DNA from: Strigops habroptila | Taxonomy: Eukaryota; Chordata; Aves; Psittaciformes; Psittacidae | Reading direction: 5' to 3' | Assembly (NCBI RefSeq): GCF_004027225.2 | Contig: NC_044278.2 | Coordinates: forward strand, 7,378,001 to 7,442,000 | Length of the DNA stretch: 64,000 nt | In this document: piece after piece, positions 1 through 11,935 of the stretch | Layout of the letters: each line of letters begins with the position of its first letter | Position numbering within the stretch: position 1 is the first letter of the stretch | The notes under the pieces: generated by a model | The model's input: the letters and a program-made list of their open reading frames with translations, nothing else | What the model was told of the DNA's origin: nothing | Databases searched by the model: none | Made by a program: the position numbers and the translations under genes

Positions 1-15
1 GCCGCCGCCGCCGCC
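1..15. repeat. (GCC)5 trinucleotide run at the window edge
   Basis: Five GCC units open the window and may continue to the left. Such runs are common in 5' UTRs and first exons of CpG-island genes. A second GCC/CGC-rich stretch lies at about 170-190. Confidence 0.8.
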
Positions 16-195
16 TTAACGGTGAGGACCGGGGCTCCCGTCCCGCCCCGTCGTGAGGCGGAGCCCGCCGCGTCCCCCCGCCCCTAACCCGCGGCTGACC
101 CCGGAAACGCGGTACCTCTTTCATCTTCCCCCTTCCCCTCCGCGCTGCAGCTCGGCGCTTTCACAGGCAGCCGCCGCCGCCGCGCCGCCACCACC

Positions 196-480
196 ATTGG
201 CCGCTCCCCGCCCCGCCGGCCTCACGCCATTGGCCGGCAGCGCCGTCACTCCCCGCCGCGCCTCGCCCCTTTCCTCTCCGCTCTTCGCTCGTTTTCCATA
301 CGCCAAGCCGCCCTGCGCGGCCCGCTACGCGCCGCTCCTATTGGTAAGCGCAAGTGTCGGTCAAACTTACGCCGTCTCTCATTGGATAGAGTTTAGAACG
401 CTGAAGGCCGCCTTCGCCGCTCTGGAGCTATGATTGGTTCCACAAGGTGTCGCTCTCTGCTGCAGACGCGTATTGATTGG
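196..480 (-). promoter_or_regulatory. Minus-strand promoter arm: six inverted CCAAT boxes
   Basis: ATTGG (CCAAT on the minus strand) occurs at 196-200, 229-233, 340-344, 381-385, 433-437 and 476-480. Several have the extended NF-Y context (ATTGGCC or GATTGG). A GC-box cluster of CCCCGCCCC type lies at 206-217. NF-Y sites in one orientation upstream of a start site are typical of vertebrate TATA-less promoters. The orientation suggests transcription towards base 1, with a start site at roughly 100-190, which is an inference. Confidence 0.6.
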
Positions 481-553
481 TGGCCGGGACTAATCCCCGC
501 CCCCCAAGCAGCAAGTTAGGTTGCGCACCCCCCCCGCCTTCTACGCATTTCTA

Positions 554-561
554 TTTCCCGC
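554..561 (+). promoter_or_regulatory. E2F-like site (TTTCCCGC)
   Basis: TTTCCCGC matches the E2F consensus TTTSSCGC. It lies in the gap between the two CCAAT clusters and is followed by a T-rich TTTATTTATTTATTT tract. Together with several NF-Y boxes it would fit a growth- or cell-cycle-regulated gene pair. A single 8-bp match is weak evidence alone. Confidence 0.4.
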
Positions 562-602
562 TTTATTTATTTATTTCCTCCGTAAACTCAAATGACCCCG
601 GA

Positions 603-730
603 GGGGCGGGGCCTGGGGAGGGGGCGGAGCCCGCTGCGCCGAGCCGACCAATAGAGAAGAAGGAGAGGGGCGGAACCGTCAGCTGGGCCAATGGGAGCCG
701 CGCTTGGCTCGCCGCCGGCCAATGGGTGCG
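603..730 (+). promoter_or_regulatory. Plus-strand promoter arm: GC boxes and three CCAAT boxes
   Basis: Direct CCAAT boxes are at 648-652, 688-692 and 719-723. SP1-type GC boxes are at 603-612 (GGGGCGGGGC), 621-627 and 667-673. The arrangement predicts a TATA-less start site about 50-150 bp downstream, roughly 770-880, for a gene transcribed to the right. No downstream coding exon is recognisable in the window, so the first exon is probably non-coding or its donor is unidentified. A FOX-type GTAAACA lies at 969-975. Confidence 0.6.
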
Positions 731-1000
731 GAGCCAACGGCCACGGGCGGGCGGGCGGCTGAGGGGGGCGCGGGGAGCCGCTCGCCTCACGGCGGCCGCG
801 GTGTGGGAGGAAGGGGCGCAGCGGCGTTTCCTTCCTCACGGCGGGGCCCGGGCGGCGCGCAGCGGCCGAGCTCAGCACCCCCCCGCCTCGCCGCGGTGGT
901 TCTGAGGCGGATCGAGGCTTTTCAGCCCGGGAAGCTCAACCCCCGGTGTTGGCTCCTGTGGGGCTGGGGTAAACACCACCCCCCCCGCCTCAGACGGCAG

Positions 1001-1811
1001 CTGGTTTCACAGCGGAGGCATTAACTGTACGTGTTGGTTTCGCTGCCAGGTCCGAAGCGAGCTGACAATAAGCACCATGAGGTTTCTCCACGTCCCCGTG
1101 CTGGCTGGTGTCGCTGGTTGCTCCGGAAGGGACCGCGGGGCTGTACCAATCTCCGTCCCTTCCCGTCAAAGAGAAAGCTAAGACCTCCCTCAGGTTGTTT
1201 TTTAACCATCATATATTTATAGTTTTTACTGCCCTTAACACCTCTGCTTGGCGTGGTTTCTGATTGTAATCCTGTGTGCTCGCACTGTTGGTTCAGAGCT
1301 GTTAATCTGAGCTACCTTCCACTGCTTCCTTCTTGTTTCAGGTCAAATACAGCTTAAACTTTATCCAAACTCATCTCTTGCTCTGCTTCCTTTTCCTTCC
1401 TGTACGCTAGGTTAGGTTAGATTTGGTGGTTATTACTCCTTTGAAGAATTCCCATGCTTCCTACCTCCTTTTTCCCTGATTCCTATGTGATCCAGCGCAA
1501 CAATTCTCCCATTCCCTCTTCCCAGCAGTCAGTTTGCTATGCTCTGTCCTTCCCTTTGCATGGATCACCCAACCTAAGGTTACCACCCTTAAACCAAGCT
1601 GCCTCCTACACTTTACTTATGGCTATTGGAGCCGTGTGGGGAAAGCTCCCATTCCAGTTGGTTTCTCCATTTTCCATGTCAAAGTTCGTCACGGATGTTT
1701 TCCAGATGCTCCTTGTTGGGGTCCTTCCCAAACAACTGCGTGTCCCACTGCCGCCAGCTCGAGTGATTCCACTCGCTCTTTCCAGAGAGCTTCTCTGTCT
1801 CCTGAATAAAA
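1001..1811. other. Island shore, no gene recognised
   Basis: Composition falls from the CpG island to ordinary AT-rich sequence. A run TAGGTTAGGTTAG at 1408-1420 looks telomere-like but is only two and a half units. Open frames here are under 150 codons, overlap on both strands and show no domain. Nothing else is supported. Confidence 0.6.
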
Positions 1812-1955
1812 CCATAGAATCGCAGGCTCGACCAGGGTGGAAAAGACCTTTAAGATCATCAAGTCCAACCATTCCCCAGCACTGCCAAGGCCACCACTAA
1901 CCCGTGGCACTGAGGGCTTCATCTACATGGATTGTGAACACTTCCAGGGCTTTTG
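1812..1955 (-). mobile_element. CR1 LINE 3' fragment
   Basis: The segment begins with CCATAGAATCGCAGG, a mutated form of the CR1 3' terminal repeat read on the opposite strand. It continues through the characteristic block for 'aaaagaccttt aagatcatc aagtccaacc' and the following 'gtggcactgagggcttcatc' region of the 3' UTR. It is a 5'-truncated, diverged copy on the minus strand. The inner boundary at about 1955 is approximate. Confidence 0.85.
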
Positions 1956-4900
1956 TAGCAGATCCTTACCAGAAGGGTGCCCCGCTTCTTTCCTCTCATC
2001 ATTCCCAGGGGATTCTGGCAGCTCTCTCCCTAGCACATTCCATTTCAGGTATATAGTAAAGCAAGGCCATCTGCTTCCCCTTACTATCCTCCCTGAACAA
2101 GGCATTACCTTTATTCCAGTCATGCGGGTTACCCCACTGCCCCGATTAGAACCTTTAATTTTTTTACTCTGCGTAGCCTGGTTTTTTTTGTTTTGGAGGG
2201 ATTTTTGGGGTTTTAATGTAATGGGAGTAATTAGTAAGTGAATTACAGCTGGTAGTAAAAGAAGGTAAAGACCCGCACCAGAATCAGCTCAGTGTTGTAG
2301 GAAGCACTTGGATTTTAGGCACAGGTGTAATCTGACTGCAGAGCTGCTTCAGCGCGAGCATATGCTGAGGTTCTTTGCCGAATCAAAGCTTTAATTTCCT
2401 TTCCATTTTCTTGTGGTCTGTTCTGCATTTTGAAGCTGAGACAGAGTGTGAAGTAAAACACTCAGAAAAATAATTTCTCTAGGGCATATTCTGTTTGATA
2501 ATGTCATACCTGGAACTTCATCTGGGCTGTCAAAACAATGGCGCATGACAGTAAAACTGAGCACACTTCATATACATAAATCTTTCACAGCCTGTAACTA
2601 AGTATTGAGAAAGAGTCGAAGGCTCCTCTAGCTGAGTTGTTTGACTGAATGAGACATTCTGTGACCGTGAGAGAGCAGATACCTCCATGCTACTAACTCT
2701 GGGTAGCACCAGGTAGGGGTGGCAGTGGATATACAGACATACAATTACCAGGCATACTGCGGGAGGGCAAGGGGATTTTAAAGGGATACAGAGGAAGAGA
2801 TTCATCTCCTTGAACAGCATTTGTTGTCCACCACATGACGTGAGGCTGCATTTCAGGTGGGAATTGCAGCTATAGCAGAGATGCCCAACAAGTTACTGGT
2901 GTTTTGCTGGTGCAATGGGGAAGAGTGTTTCCAATGATGGTGTGGGTCTGCTTCTTTTTAATGTCACCATTAACAACTGTGGGATAGAGAGCATGCTTTT
3001 AGAATTGATGGTTAGAAGTCATGCTCAAAACCATTACAAACCTCTCAGAGGGTGCGATTACGTTAACTTAAGGAAGTGATGCAGCCGACAACCTGGTATT
3101 TAATAGAATTGCTAAGCATGGTATAGAAGTAGAAATCAACCATAGAAATAGTTAAGGAACTTCCTCCTGAGAGGAAAATAATTGTGGAGGTGGAAAGACT
3201 ACAGAAGAAGATCCGAGAGGTCAGGCTAGATCAGGAGTGAAATACAAAGCAAAGGTGAAAAGGACAAATCTCATTGTGGGGTGTACAAACAGGAGAGTCC
3301 TACTTCAAGTAAGCCCAGGGAGAAATAGTTCTTCTATACCCAGTGCCAAGGAGGCCTCAGCTGGGATACTGTTTGGTTTCAGGCACTGCATTTAGAAGAG
3401 GTTCTGAAGATCAGAGACTAAAAGCTTTATTGTAGCAATGGTAAAAGTCTTAGAAAACATGGCTACAAAAAAAAAGGGCGAAGAAACTAGTTTAGTCTAA
3501 AATAGGGAAGAAAGAGGGGAACAGTACAAAGTTCTTGTATTCAGTAGAATTACTGTGGAGGAAGATAAATGAGTTGTTCTCCAAATCCATTGGGTCAAGA
3601 CAAAAGGTAACAGCAGTGTTTTAGATCAGGTGTTGAGAAAACACCTTTCATGGGTTCAGCACAGTAATAGAGTCCTCGGAGGTCACAGGACCCCTGATAA
3701 TGAGTGCTCTTAAAATGACAACAGACTGGGGCCAACTGCCCTCTGGACAGTTGCCCAAGGCAGCAAAGCATGAAGATCTTGAGGGGCACACTGCCTTACA
3801 GGGAGAGAAAAGCATCCGTGACAAACAACCTGAAAGTCCCCATGTCTTTCAGCAACAGCCAGCAGGTCCTGCTTTCCGTGAAGCCACTGTACCACCGGTC
3901 ACCTCACTGGTAGCATATCACCCCTCTAAGCAGCAGTGATTTCCAGCTTCTGGTTAGTTTTGTTGTCAGGCTTAACATCAAGTTGGGGATTGCAAACATA
4001 GGCAGGACATCTGAGAAGCTACTGGGTGTTGGACATGTCAAGTGTTGTCTACACTTGTCACTGCATCTTTCTGGTATATCCTAGCATTACATTTGTATGA
4101 GCAAGGGGTTGCCTAAAGAAGTGTTGTAACAAAAGGCTCCACTTTGGAGCTCCACACCTCTGTGCTGCTTGAGCTAAACCCCTGCAGAGTACAGTTCCTT
4201 CAAGCTAATAGAGTTGCAATCAAATGCCTCTAATTGTAGAGTCATTTAAAACATCTTAAAACCAAGGTGTCTGGTCACGTAGTAGAAGAACTGGTAAGCT
4301 TGTAGCCTTGTAAACAGCAACATTGAAATATGCTGCATTTTGGTAGAAACTTTATGCGTGGGGATGTCAAATTCCATATCGTTGCTTACTAAATTCCAGT
4401 TTTAGGGCCTGAATTTCCTACCTTAATTGGCAGGAATGAAAAAGTAATCCCTCATCAGCCAGGGCTCATAACAAAAGCATAAAAAGTCTATAATTTATTG
4501 CATTCTTTAAATATGACTTCATTTTTGAGCATTTTGTGACAATCTGACCTAATATTGCACTGATTCAGACAATAGAGCTGTTCTATTGTACTTTAATGAC
4601 TGGAAATGTAATTTGCTTCCTGTTTAATATTTCAGCCAGCAATAATACCAAAAAGGCTTATTGCTCCTAAGAAAAGATGAAAGGGGCATAACTCTTCAGG
4701 TTTTTTTGTGTTGAAAATTTGACCTACTTAAAAAATACTAGAAACTCATGGGAACGGTCCTCAGAATTAAAAATACCAATATAAGATTGTTGCCTGGGAA
4801 TTTTAAGATACATCACTTCCAGCTCATTGAAAAGCAGAATTTCCCTGCCAAGGGAAATCCACATAATTCAAAATTAATTTTTCTCCTGAAATACTGAATT

Positions 4901-6325
4901 AGCAGAGTTTGGGTTTGGTTGGGTTGTTGGGTTTTTTTTTTTCATTTTAAAACTTCCCTTTCTGTGAAAAAATAGTCTGAACTTCAGAAATATTGAATTT
5001 GGGCTTGATGACCATCTGGAAGTGTTTCAGTCTGGCTCAGCTGAAGATCAGTCTGTGCCTGCCCCTGCTGCCTCTAGTGACCCTTACATCCCCAGTGCTC
5101 TGCAGGCACCTTAGGGTACCAACTCCATGGATAGCCCACGTTGTCCATAAAGCTTTTCCGTGGTGAGCAAGACGTGGTGTAATGTGTGGGGAAGGCAACT
5201 CACGAAGGCTGATCTGAAGAGGATAATAGCAACGTGTGACCTGAACTGCTACGACATCAGGTAGGGATGCAGAGACATAGAAATAGAGCAACTGGAATGG
5301 AGAGCAATGCAACTAAAACATCTTCACACGAGGTGTGGCTGTGGGCCTGCCCTACCACATCCCTCATAAAGTCTCTCCTTTTCCCCTGCCCCTCCTCACC
5401 TGCTGCATTAGGCCCTTTGGAGACCACATTCCTTCTTGTTGGTCTCTCACTTGGGCTGCCTCCCCTGCAGGGCTCAGTGAGTTGAGCCCTACACCTACAT
5501 AGAGAGGAAACCAGAGATCCAAGGCTTTGTAAAATCCCTCAGGGACAGAGCCATTTCTAATACTTTACATACTACGAGTAGTTAGGTGGGCACTGTTAAG
5601 ACACTGACACACTCCTACTGGACAGTTATTTTGTGTAAAGTTTTAGGGTTTTATTAAACTATCCACTTGAAATGAAAATTGGTAAATCCATTTAAACCAC
5701 CTCAAACTCTTGCAAGTAATCCCATGCAAATACCTGTATTTTGTCAGGCCCAGCTAAAGCACTGCTAAAATTCACTCTTCTAGAAGCACGCATGAAAATG
5801 CCAGGTACCACTGGAAGGAAGACAGAGGAAACAAATATTTTGGAATGTTTTGTTTCACTTGGTTTTATAAATAAGAGTGTGGCATCTCTTTTTAAGCCGT
5901 GACATTTTGACAAACAATGATGCTTTGTGTTACCCTTTAGTGAGAAGAAATGTGAACAGAATAGTTTCAAGCAATCTGAAAAGCAGCTTGGGAAGGAAGA
6001 CTGCTGTGTACTATTCCCAAATCAGTCATTTACTTGATCCATATATTTAGATAAGATACTTGGTCCTTATCTAGATGCCAAGGTTGTACTGTTTTAACTG
6101 TACCAGAGAGTTTGTATAGCTTTACTGAGCGAGCATTAACACAACCATGTTGGCATTCAAGTGCTTTTATCAGAATAACACGTTCATGTAGGGCGAATCT
6201 TACCACTATAATGTACCTTTATACCATTGCAACTGCTGGCACAGTGGGGAGTATAGTGTTATAATGAAAAGATAAAAAGATCTCATCCCTAACCAAAATA
6301 CTTACACTAAATTGTGTGTAGACCA
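1956..6325. other. Single-copy AT-rich non-coding DNA
   Basis: No gene, RNA or young repeat is recognised. Bases 3120-3560 are purine-rich on the plus strand. Bases 4440-4900 are very AT-rich and contain an inverted SOX-type motif pair (separate entry). The sequence is interrupted by stops in all frames. Confidence 0.6.
4569..4589. promoter_or_regulatory. Inverted SOX-type motif pair (8-bp arms, 5-bp spacer)
   Basis: ACAATAGA and its exact reverse complement TCTATTGT are separated by five bases. Each arm contains the ACAAT core bound by SOX HMG proteins, and convergent pairs are known for SOXE dimers. The surrounding AT-rich sequence looks like an enhancer candidate, but short palindromes also occur by chance. 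Confidence 0.25.
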
Positions 6326-6452
6326 CCTTTTGTGCCTCACTTTTCCCCCCACTTTCCTATAAAAGCCTTTTAGATCTTACCTTGCAGGGCTGTTGAGCCT
6401 TCATTCCTGTCTGCAACAGGGCTTTGCAAAGTCTGCGTGAAAGGTGCCAAGG
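6326..6452 (+). mobile_element. MIR-like SINE relic
   Basis: The order of blocks follows the core and 3' part of MIR-type SINEs: TGTGCCTCACTTTTCC, then CTTACCTTGCAGGGCTGTTG, then GCTTTGCAAAG...GAAAGGTGCCAAGG. Divergence is high, as expected for an insertion that predates birds. Boundaries are approximate. Confidence 0.6.
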
Positions 6453-6714
6453 CTTATTTTTAGCCAGTCACAGAGCTTTTTTGAGTCTCTAAAAAGTGTT
6501 TGCAAGAGGCAGCTGTGCCCCAAAACATGCCATAGCGGAGGAGTTCGGCTGGGCTTGCTTCCTTTTTCTGTGAGCATTTCACATTACATTTGACTCAGAC
6601 TTCTGACAACTATTTCATGACATATTGACTGTGAACTCACCCTTGTTATTTCACGTATTAATGTGAAATCCACTCTACCATTTCTCTGGGCTTCAGGCAT
6701 TGGCTTCTTCTCCT

Positions 6715-6730
6715 CCCCCCCCCCCCCCCC
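6715..6730. repeat. Poly(C) run of 16
   Basis: An uninterrupted run of 16 C follows a pyrimidine-rich CTTCTTCTCCTC tract. It is likely length-polymorphic and prone to sequencing error. Confidence 0.95.
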
Positions 6731-6865
6731 AATCGTTATTCTGACAAGCAAAGGTTAGATCGAGAAGGACAAAAATCTTTCTTGTTCAAGGCAAAAATAC
6801 AATAAGGGTGTTTTCCCTGCTGCCTTTTACCTAAAATCCGAGAGGGAGGAAGAGCAGTCAAGAGG

Positions 6866-6879
6866 CTGCCATCTGTTGG
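6866..6879 (-). promoter_or_regulatory. CTCF-like motif
   Basis: CTGCCATCTGTTGG reads CCAACAGATGGCAG on the minus strand. It matches the vertebrate CTCF core CCASYAGRKGGCAS at all but one position. Occupancy cannot be judged from sequence. Confidence 0.4.
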
Positions 6880-9800
6880 GAGAAACTAGGGAGGACACCA
6901 GAGCCTCAAACCCTGGCAGCACCTGACAGGAGTTGAGCAATGTTGCAATGTTGGTGTAAATGACATCAGCATTTGGCCTACGATCAGTAGCTTCTCCCCG
7001 AATAATTTAGTAAGTACAAATATTAAAAATACTTGAAGTTAGGCATTAACCAGATGAAATGTTTAGACAGCAAGAGTAGAATGCATTTGATCAAACTTTA
7101 TGGACTGAAACTCAAACAGAGATTTATGAAGTAATAATGATGGGGATGCTGATGCAATTCCTGGTTGATCAAAAGGGAAAAATTGAGAAGCAGCAGACTT
7201 TCGAAATTGAAGTAGTATCATTTCAAGGGCAACTTTGAATTTGTTCACAAAAGGATTTCCTAATCCACAAATCCACTCTGATGGCTCTTTTCCCCACAGG
7301 CATTCACACGGAGCGCCAAGGCCACTGATGTTTTCTCCAGGTTTGCTGTTCATTTTGAAGCCATGGAGCAAGGATACTTTACAGCAGGCTCTCTGCTCTG
7401 TCTTGCAAGCCACAGAGGGGTTCCGGCTGCTCAGCCCTGCATTAACTCGGTTGCCTGCTATGCTGGATATGAGACTCATATCCAGACTTTTCCTGTTAAT
7501 GTTAGATCTTCAAAGGCCTCAAAAGATGCCTATGCAGAATAGGATGCATAGGAATGGGATCCTCTAGATTCTCAGGCTGTAGAGGTTTACCTTTGTTTTC
7601 CAAGCACCTAAGCAGAACATATCCTAACCCACATGATAGACATGAAACTCCCCTCACCTGCTTTCTTCCAAGAAGTACAGTGTTTAAGCAAAGTTCACAG
7701 ACATCAGAAGAGCCACTCTCCCTGTTGGATGATAGCCTGAGTCCAAGAAGTCTGTTAAGCTGGAGGAAAAGCGAGACATTAGAGAGGCCCACTGGGTTTT
7801 AAGTGTTGAAGCCTTCCCATCAGGCCAGCTTTCCAAGTCACCTTCAGCAGCATGGAACTCCAGCCCAAAGCTGCTTGCTGGTGGCTAGGGAGCGGGTCAC
7901 ATCTGGCTTGAATTTAGCATTTGCTATTTCTTAGCACTCTAAAGACTGTTTAATTTATGCACAGCCTGCATGTGTGTACATGTGTGTGTCTATGTATTAA
8001 GTAAGAGACAGCTGGTCCTATGTAGGCAAGGTTGACTGTTACCCCTGAGGCAAGAGGCCCATGGAAAGCAGCCTGGCCGGTGGTGTATTATTGCCCTTTA
8101 CTATTCTTTGACCTCCACTTGATATATTTTTCCATAACCCTAGGCAGTGAGCTCGCTGTGGGTGGGAACTATCTGTTTGTTATTGTCTGTTAAATGAGGG
8201 CCTCGTTGTGGAATACAGCTTCTGAGCATCACTTCAAGGCAAATAATACCAACAGGCAAGGTGGCCAGCATCTGCCTCAACAGGCAAGGTGGATGTTGCC
8301 TCATCCAGGGGAAGCCTGCAACAGGAGTAAAGAGTTGTTCGCTTAGAATTGTGCCTACACTAGCAAAACATGAAAGCCACAATTGCTAAAAGCACAAATA
8401 CTACACACGTAGCAAGAAGCAATAACTGGGATAGCAGCACACAAAGGTGACCCGTGAACCTTCTGAGGGCAGTAGGGGAGACAACAGCAAGTATAACCTA
8501 AAGAAATAGTATGAGAAAATGCTGCTTCAAGGTTTAACAGAGGCATTTACTAGTCATTGGAGTTGCCCTCTCGGTTGTTGTGCTTGTTGCTGAAAACTGA
8601 GTGATGCCAGCACATCAAGGGGGCATCCAGGAGACTTGTCCCTAAGTTTCTGACCCTCTAATCATGCAGGGATGGCAACATCTTTTTTTACATGCTGAGA
8701 AAGCTTTTCATTGGAATTTACACTGTGGGGCAAGAAGTAACCACAGTGCAGAGTATTGCCTTGCCCGCAGTATCTGGTATGTGACAGTGCACTCAGGGTA
8801 TTTATACCGAGGTGCTACTGTTATTCAAAGGAGCAACAGTTGAACTGGTTGCAACATGCATGATCAAGGCTGTACCAAAATGAAGCTGAGAGAAGCCCTG
8901 AGTTCAAAGGAAACATGACATGAAGGGCCCAGGGTATTCCCTGATTCCCTGGGAATGAATAGCATTCATCTTTTGCCATGAAACTGTGCTTCAGAATGCA
9001 AGTCCTTCGGGTTACTAAGGAAGCACCAAAAGCATTAGCTGAACATACCTGACGCAGTATCGCTTGACTGCTTCCGTGGCCTCTGAGGTTTTAGCTTGGG
9101 GGGAATTACAAGCATTCAGTTCCTCTCTAGGGGACATTAACTCTTGCAACATAATGCTAGGCATTAAATTACAAAGCATATAATCATTTCACTGCTAATC
9201 AACTCATGTTCATAGCAGAATCCTTACTTATTCCTCACACCTTCCCAGAGCCCACAAACTCTCCTGTTGCCTTCTACTCAGCTGTCCAGTTTGGATTGAC
9301 AGTGCATGAACCCTGCCTGAGTGGTGTCAGGACAAATATGTCTGGCATTCTGAAAACTGAAAGTAAAACGATTAAACAAACCTGAATCTAAAAATATAAT
9401 ACATGACCTAGTGTCCTCAAGGTTGTATTTATTTTCAGTAAAAATGTACCTTTAAGATTAGAGTCAGCATAACCAACGTCTAGTCTGCTGCACTGTCAAG
9501 ATAAAAATCCAAAAGGTTTCCTGTGGGGACTGTGTCTGGCTTCCCATGAAGTTCATGGTGATAAATTGAATGATTGAATATTATTAAGAGGCTGGGAATC
9601 AGGACATGAAGGTACTGCTTCTTTGTGCTATACACTTGCTGAGAGTTCTTGGTCAACTTATTTATTCTTTGTGTCTCTTTTTCTTCAGAGCGAAAGTAGT
9701 AATAAAACATTCCTGACTTCTACACACAAAATTAAAAGCATAAAGCCAGAGGAGTAGAGGTATTGCTCAGGTGCTATCTGCTATCATTACTCTGGGATAA

Positions 9801-11921
9801 TGAATGACAAGTGCAATTAGGGGCAGAGTGTGCATTACTGTACTAGCAATAGTGGAGCAAGATTGTACCGAGTATCAAGGTTAGAGATCTATAAAAATAT
9901 TAACTTTCTTACTGCTTCCAAAAATAAACTTATCTCTCCTTTCTCTGAAAAGCTAACAGCACTTGCTGCATCTAGTGACAATCCCGAAGTGGCAACTCTC
10001 AGCCTCTGCTTGCTCTCTTGTTTCTGTTCACGTTAGGATATGATCTAGAAGGTTGCAGGGCACTATGTTTCCCAATTGCTGGATGATGTCAACCCCAATC
10101 ATCTATGTATCATGTCTCTGGGGCACTGGAGCATTTAATTTTTTGTGCCCTTTCTGAAGGGGAACTGGAACTAAGCACTTTTGCCTTTCGCAGCCCCTGG
10201 CTAGTAGTATCTGGCAGGGGAAACCGGCTTTATTGAGCAGGCTGCGCTGGAACTTCCCGTTTTAACCAGAAGTGCTTAGAAATTACGGTGCTTGCATCCC
10301 ACCTAGTGGAGGGATGAGATGAATTCATCAGCTGCTTGTTGCTAAGTAAGCACATACTTCTGCTGTGACTGTGGGAGCAGAGCTATGAGCCCTGTTGGGA
10401 CACAAGCAGTCTGCACAACATGCTCACACGTTGTTGGTTCACCCCGTGCAGGATGAATTGGGTGCATTTATTGACATAAGTCTTAAAGTTTACGCTGTTG
10501 TCAGACAGCTGTAGTTGTACTAGAAGACCAAGTCAAAAAGACAATCTAATGGCCAGGTTGTGAGAGTTCAGCAAGGGAGAAAACCAGCTCTGCAGCAATG
10601 ATTCCTTGAGAGTAAAGGGAAGTGAGCAATCTAATACTTTACAACTTTTTAGGTGTCCACCTCTCCCTATTATAAATACATTATAAAATTATAAATAAAT
10701 ACAACCTTGAGGCAGTTATTTTGACCTTATGTCTTCCTGTCAGCCCACAAAACTGGTCACCCCCACTTTTCCATGGCTGTGTGGCAACAACAGGCTGTCT
10801 TTAACTGCAGGCAGCAGCTTTGCTGCTCCAGCTGTAGTTTCTGAGCTGCTGCCAATGATTAAAGCTAATTAACCATTTTGAGGCTAACAAACCCTCTGAA
10901 TCCTCCTACAACCCCATAAGGGTCATGAACCACCTTGGAAGAACATTCATTTACTTCATGGGCAGGATCAATGGGAGATATCCCTTCTTCACACATGGAA
11001 AAGGCTGCAGAGCCAAAACCAGTTAGGTTATCCTTCATGTGCAAGGAGGAACTGCTCACTAACAGGTCAGATGAGCAGGGAACATCACAGAAAACCCTAG
11101 TGCCAGTAGAACTAACCAACCTCATATCTGCACAGGTTACTTTTGACTTGCACTGAGAAAATGGGGAGGATACCCAATAGGTCTGAAAATGAGCTTGCTT
11201 GAGCCCTTCTTGAGGGGAGTTTATTCTGCCAGCCCTAAAAGCCTCATTCCTCACTGACCCCCTGCAGCAACCTAGCACAGAGCTCTGTCCACTGCCACAT
11301 GCAGGCATTTCCCACCCTGCACATCAGCATGCAGGAAGCTCATGTGCTAGGAGAAAAAGAAGTCAGTCCTCAACAGGGAGAGGGTTGCAGACACTTTCTG
11401 CTCTGTTATAAGCTTGAATAGAGCCCAGCAGGCCATCTCTCTCAAAAAGTGTGTGATCTATCTCAGTTTCACAGACAAGAGTTTGCCTCACAACCATCGG
11501 TCTTGGTGGCACAGATTGAGTCTGCAGGCATGGAACAGTGCGGGTGTGAGTGAACACACAAGAGAAGTGAGTGTGCTCCCATCCTGACAGGTCATCCCCA
11601 CTGCTCCTAAGGAATCAGACATTGCTAAGGCAATGTGTAGGACAAGCTTGCATCCAGAGAGCTTGTGGAAACCTATTTTGTAGCTCAAACAGAGATTCCA
11701 ACCAAAAGGATTACTCATGCATAATGGCAGTGTTGGAAGGGGGTTGTTCATTCCCCTTCCTCTTCTTCATACTTAGAAGCCAACTGCAAGTTAAAACACT
11801 GTTTCTTTACACAACACAAAAATACAATGCCTTCTCCTACGTGACAGTGCCTCCAGCCTTTGCACACACAGACCCAAATCACTTTATTTTCAAAGTAGTA
11901 TGAGAATGCTCTGCTCGAAGT
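6880..11921. other. Non-coding interval, no gene recognised
   Basis: Ordinary single-copy sequence. Short TG-rich runs occur near 7970-7995, and an ancient repeat relic lies at 8145-8212 (separate entry). Open frames near 7063-7567 and 10865-11308 overlap on both strands and have no recognisable domain or splice context. Confidence 0.55.
8145..8212 (+). mobile_element. Ancient amniote LINE/CR1-like 3' end relic
   Basis: The pattern GCAGTGAGCTCGCTGTGGG...GGGAACTATCTGTTTGTTATTGTCTGTTAAATG resembles the 'gtgagctcttggggcagggactgtc' 3' portion of old amniote LINE repeats. It is a short, diverged match judged from memory. Confidence 0.35.
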
Positions 11922-11935
11922 GCACTAGATGGCAG
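11922..11935 (+). promoter_or_regulatory. CTCF-like motif
   Basis: GCACTAGATGGCAG matches CCASYAGRKGGCAS except for the first base. It includes the whole ACTAGATGGCAG core that is characteristic of strong CTCF sites. It points the opposite way to the motif at 6866. Confidence 0.5.

Larger units (their letters stand above)
1..1000. promoter_or_regulatory. CpG island spanning a probable divergent promoter
   Basis: The first kilobase is very rich in G+C and in CpG, in sharp contrast with the AT-rich sequence from about 1200 onwards. It contains GC boxes, nine CCAAT-type boxes whose orientation flips in the middle, and an E2F-like site. These are properties of a housekeeping or cell-cycle promoter in vertebrates. 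Open frames across it have arginine/proline/alanine-rich composition typical of GC-rich non-coding DNA, so I call no CDS. A donor-like sequence (ACG followed by GTGAGG) near base 23 on the plus strand leaves open that the window begins inside a 5' exon. The identity of the gene or genes cannot be read from the window. Confidence 0.85.

Noticed and set aside
53..905. Several 60-142-codon frames on both strands in the CpG island
   Set aside because: Overlapping frames on both strands rich in Arg, Pro, Ala and Gly are expected in a stop-poor GC-rich island. No homology is recognisable.
1408..1420. TAGGTTAGGTTAG, telomere-like
   Set aside because: Only about two and a half TTAGG units, not the vertebrate TTAGGG repeat. 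A similar chance run is near 56816-56824.
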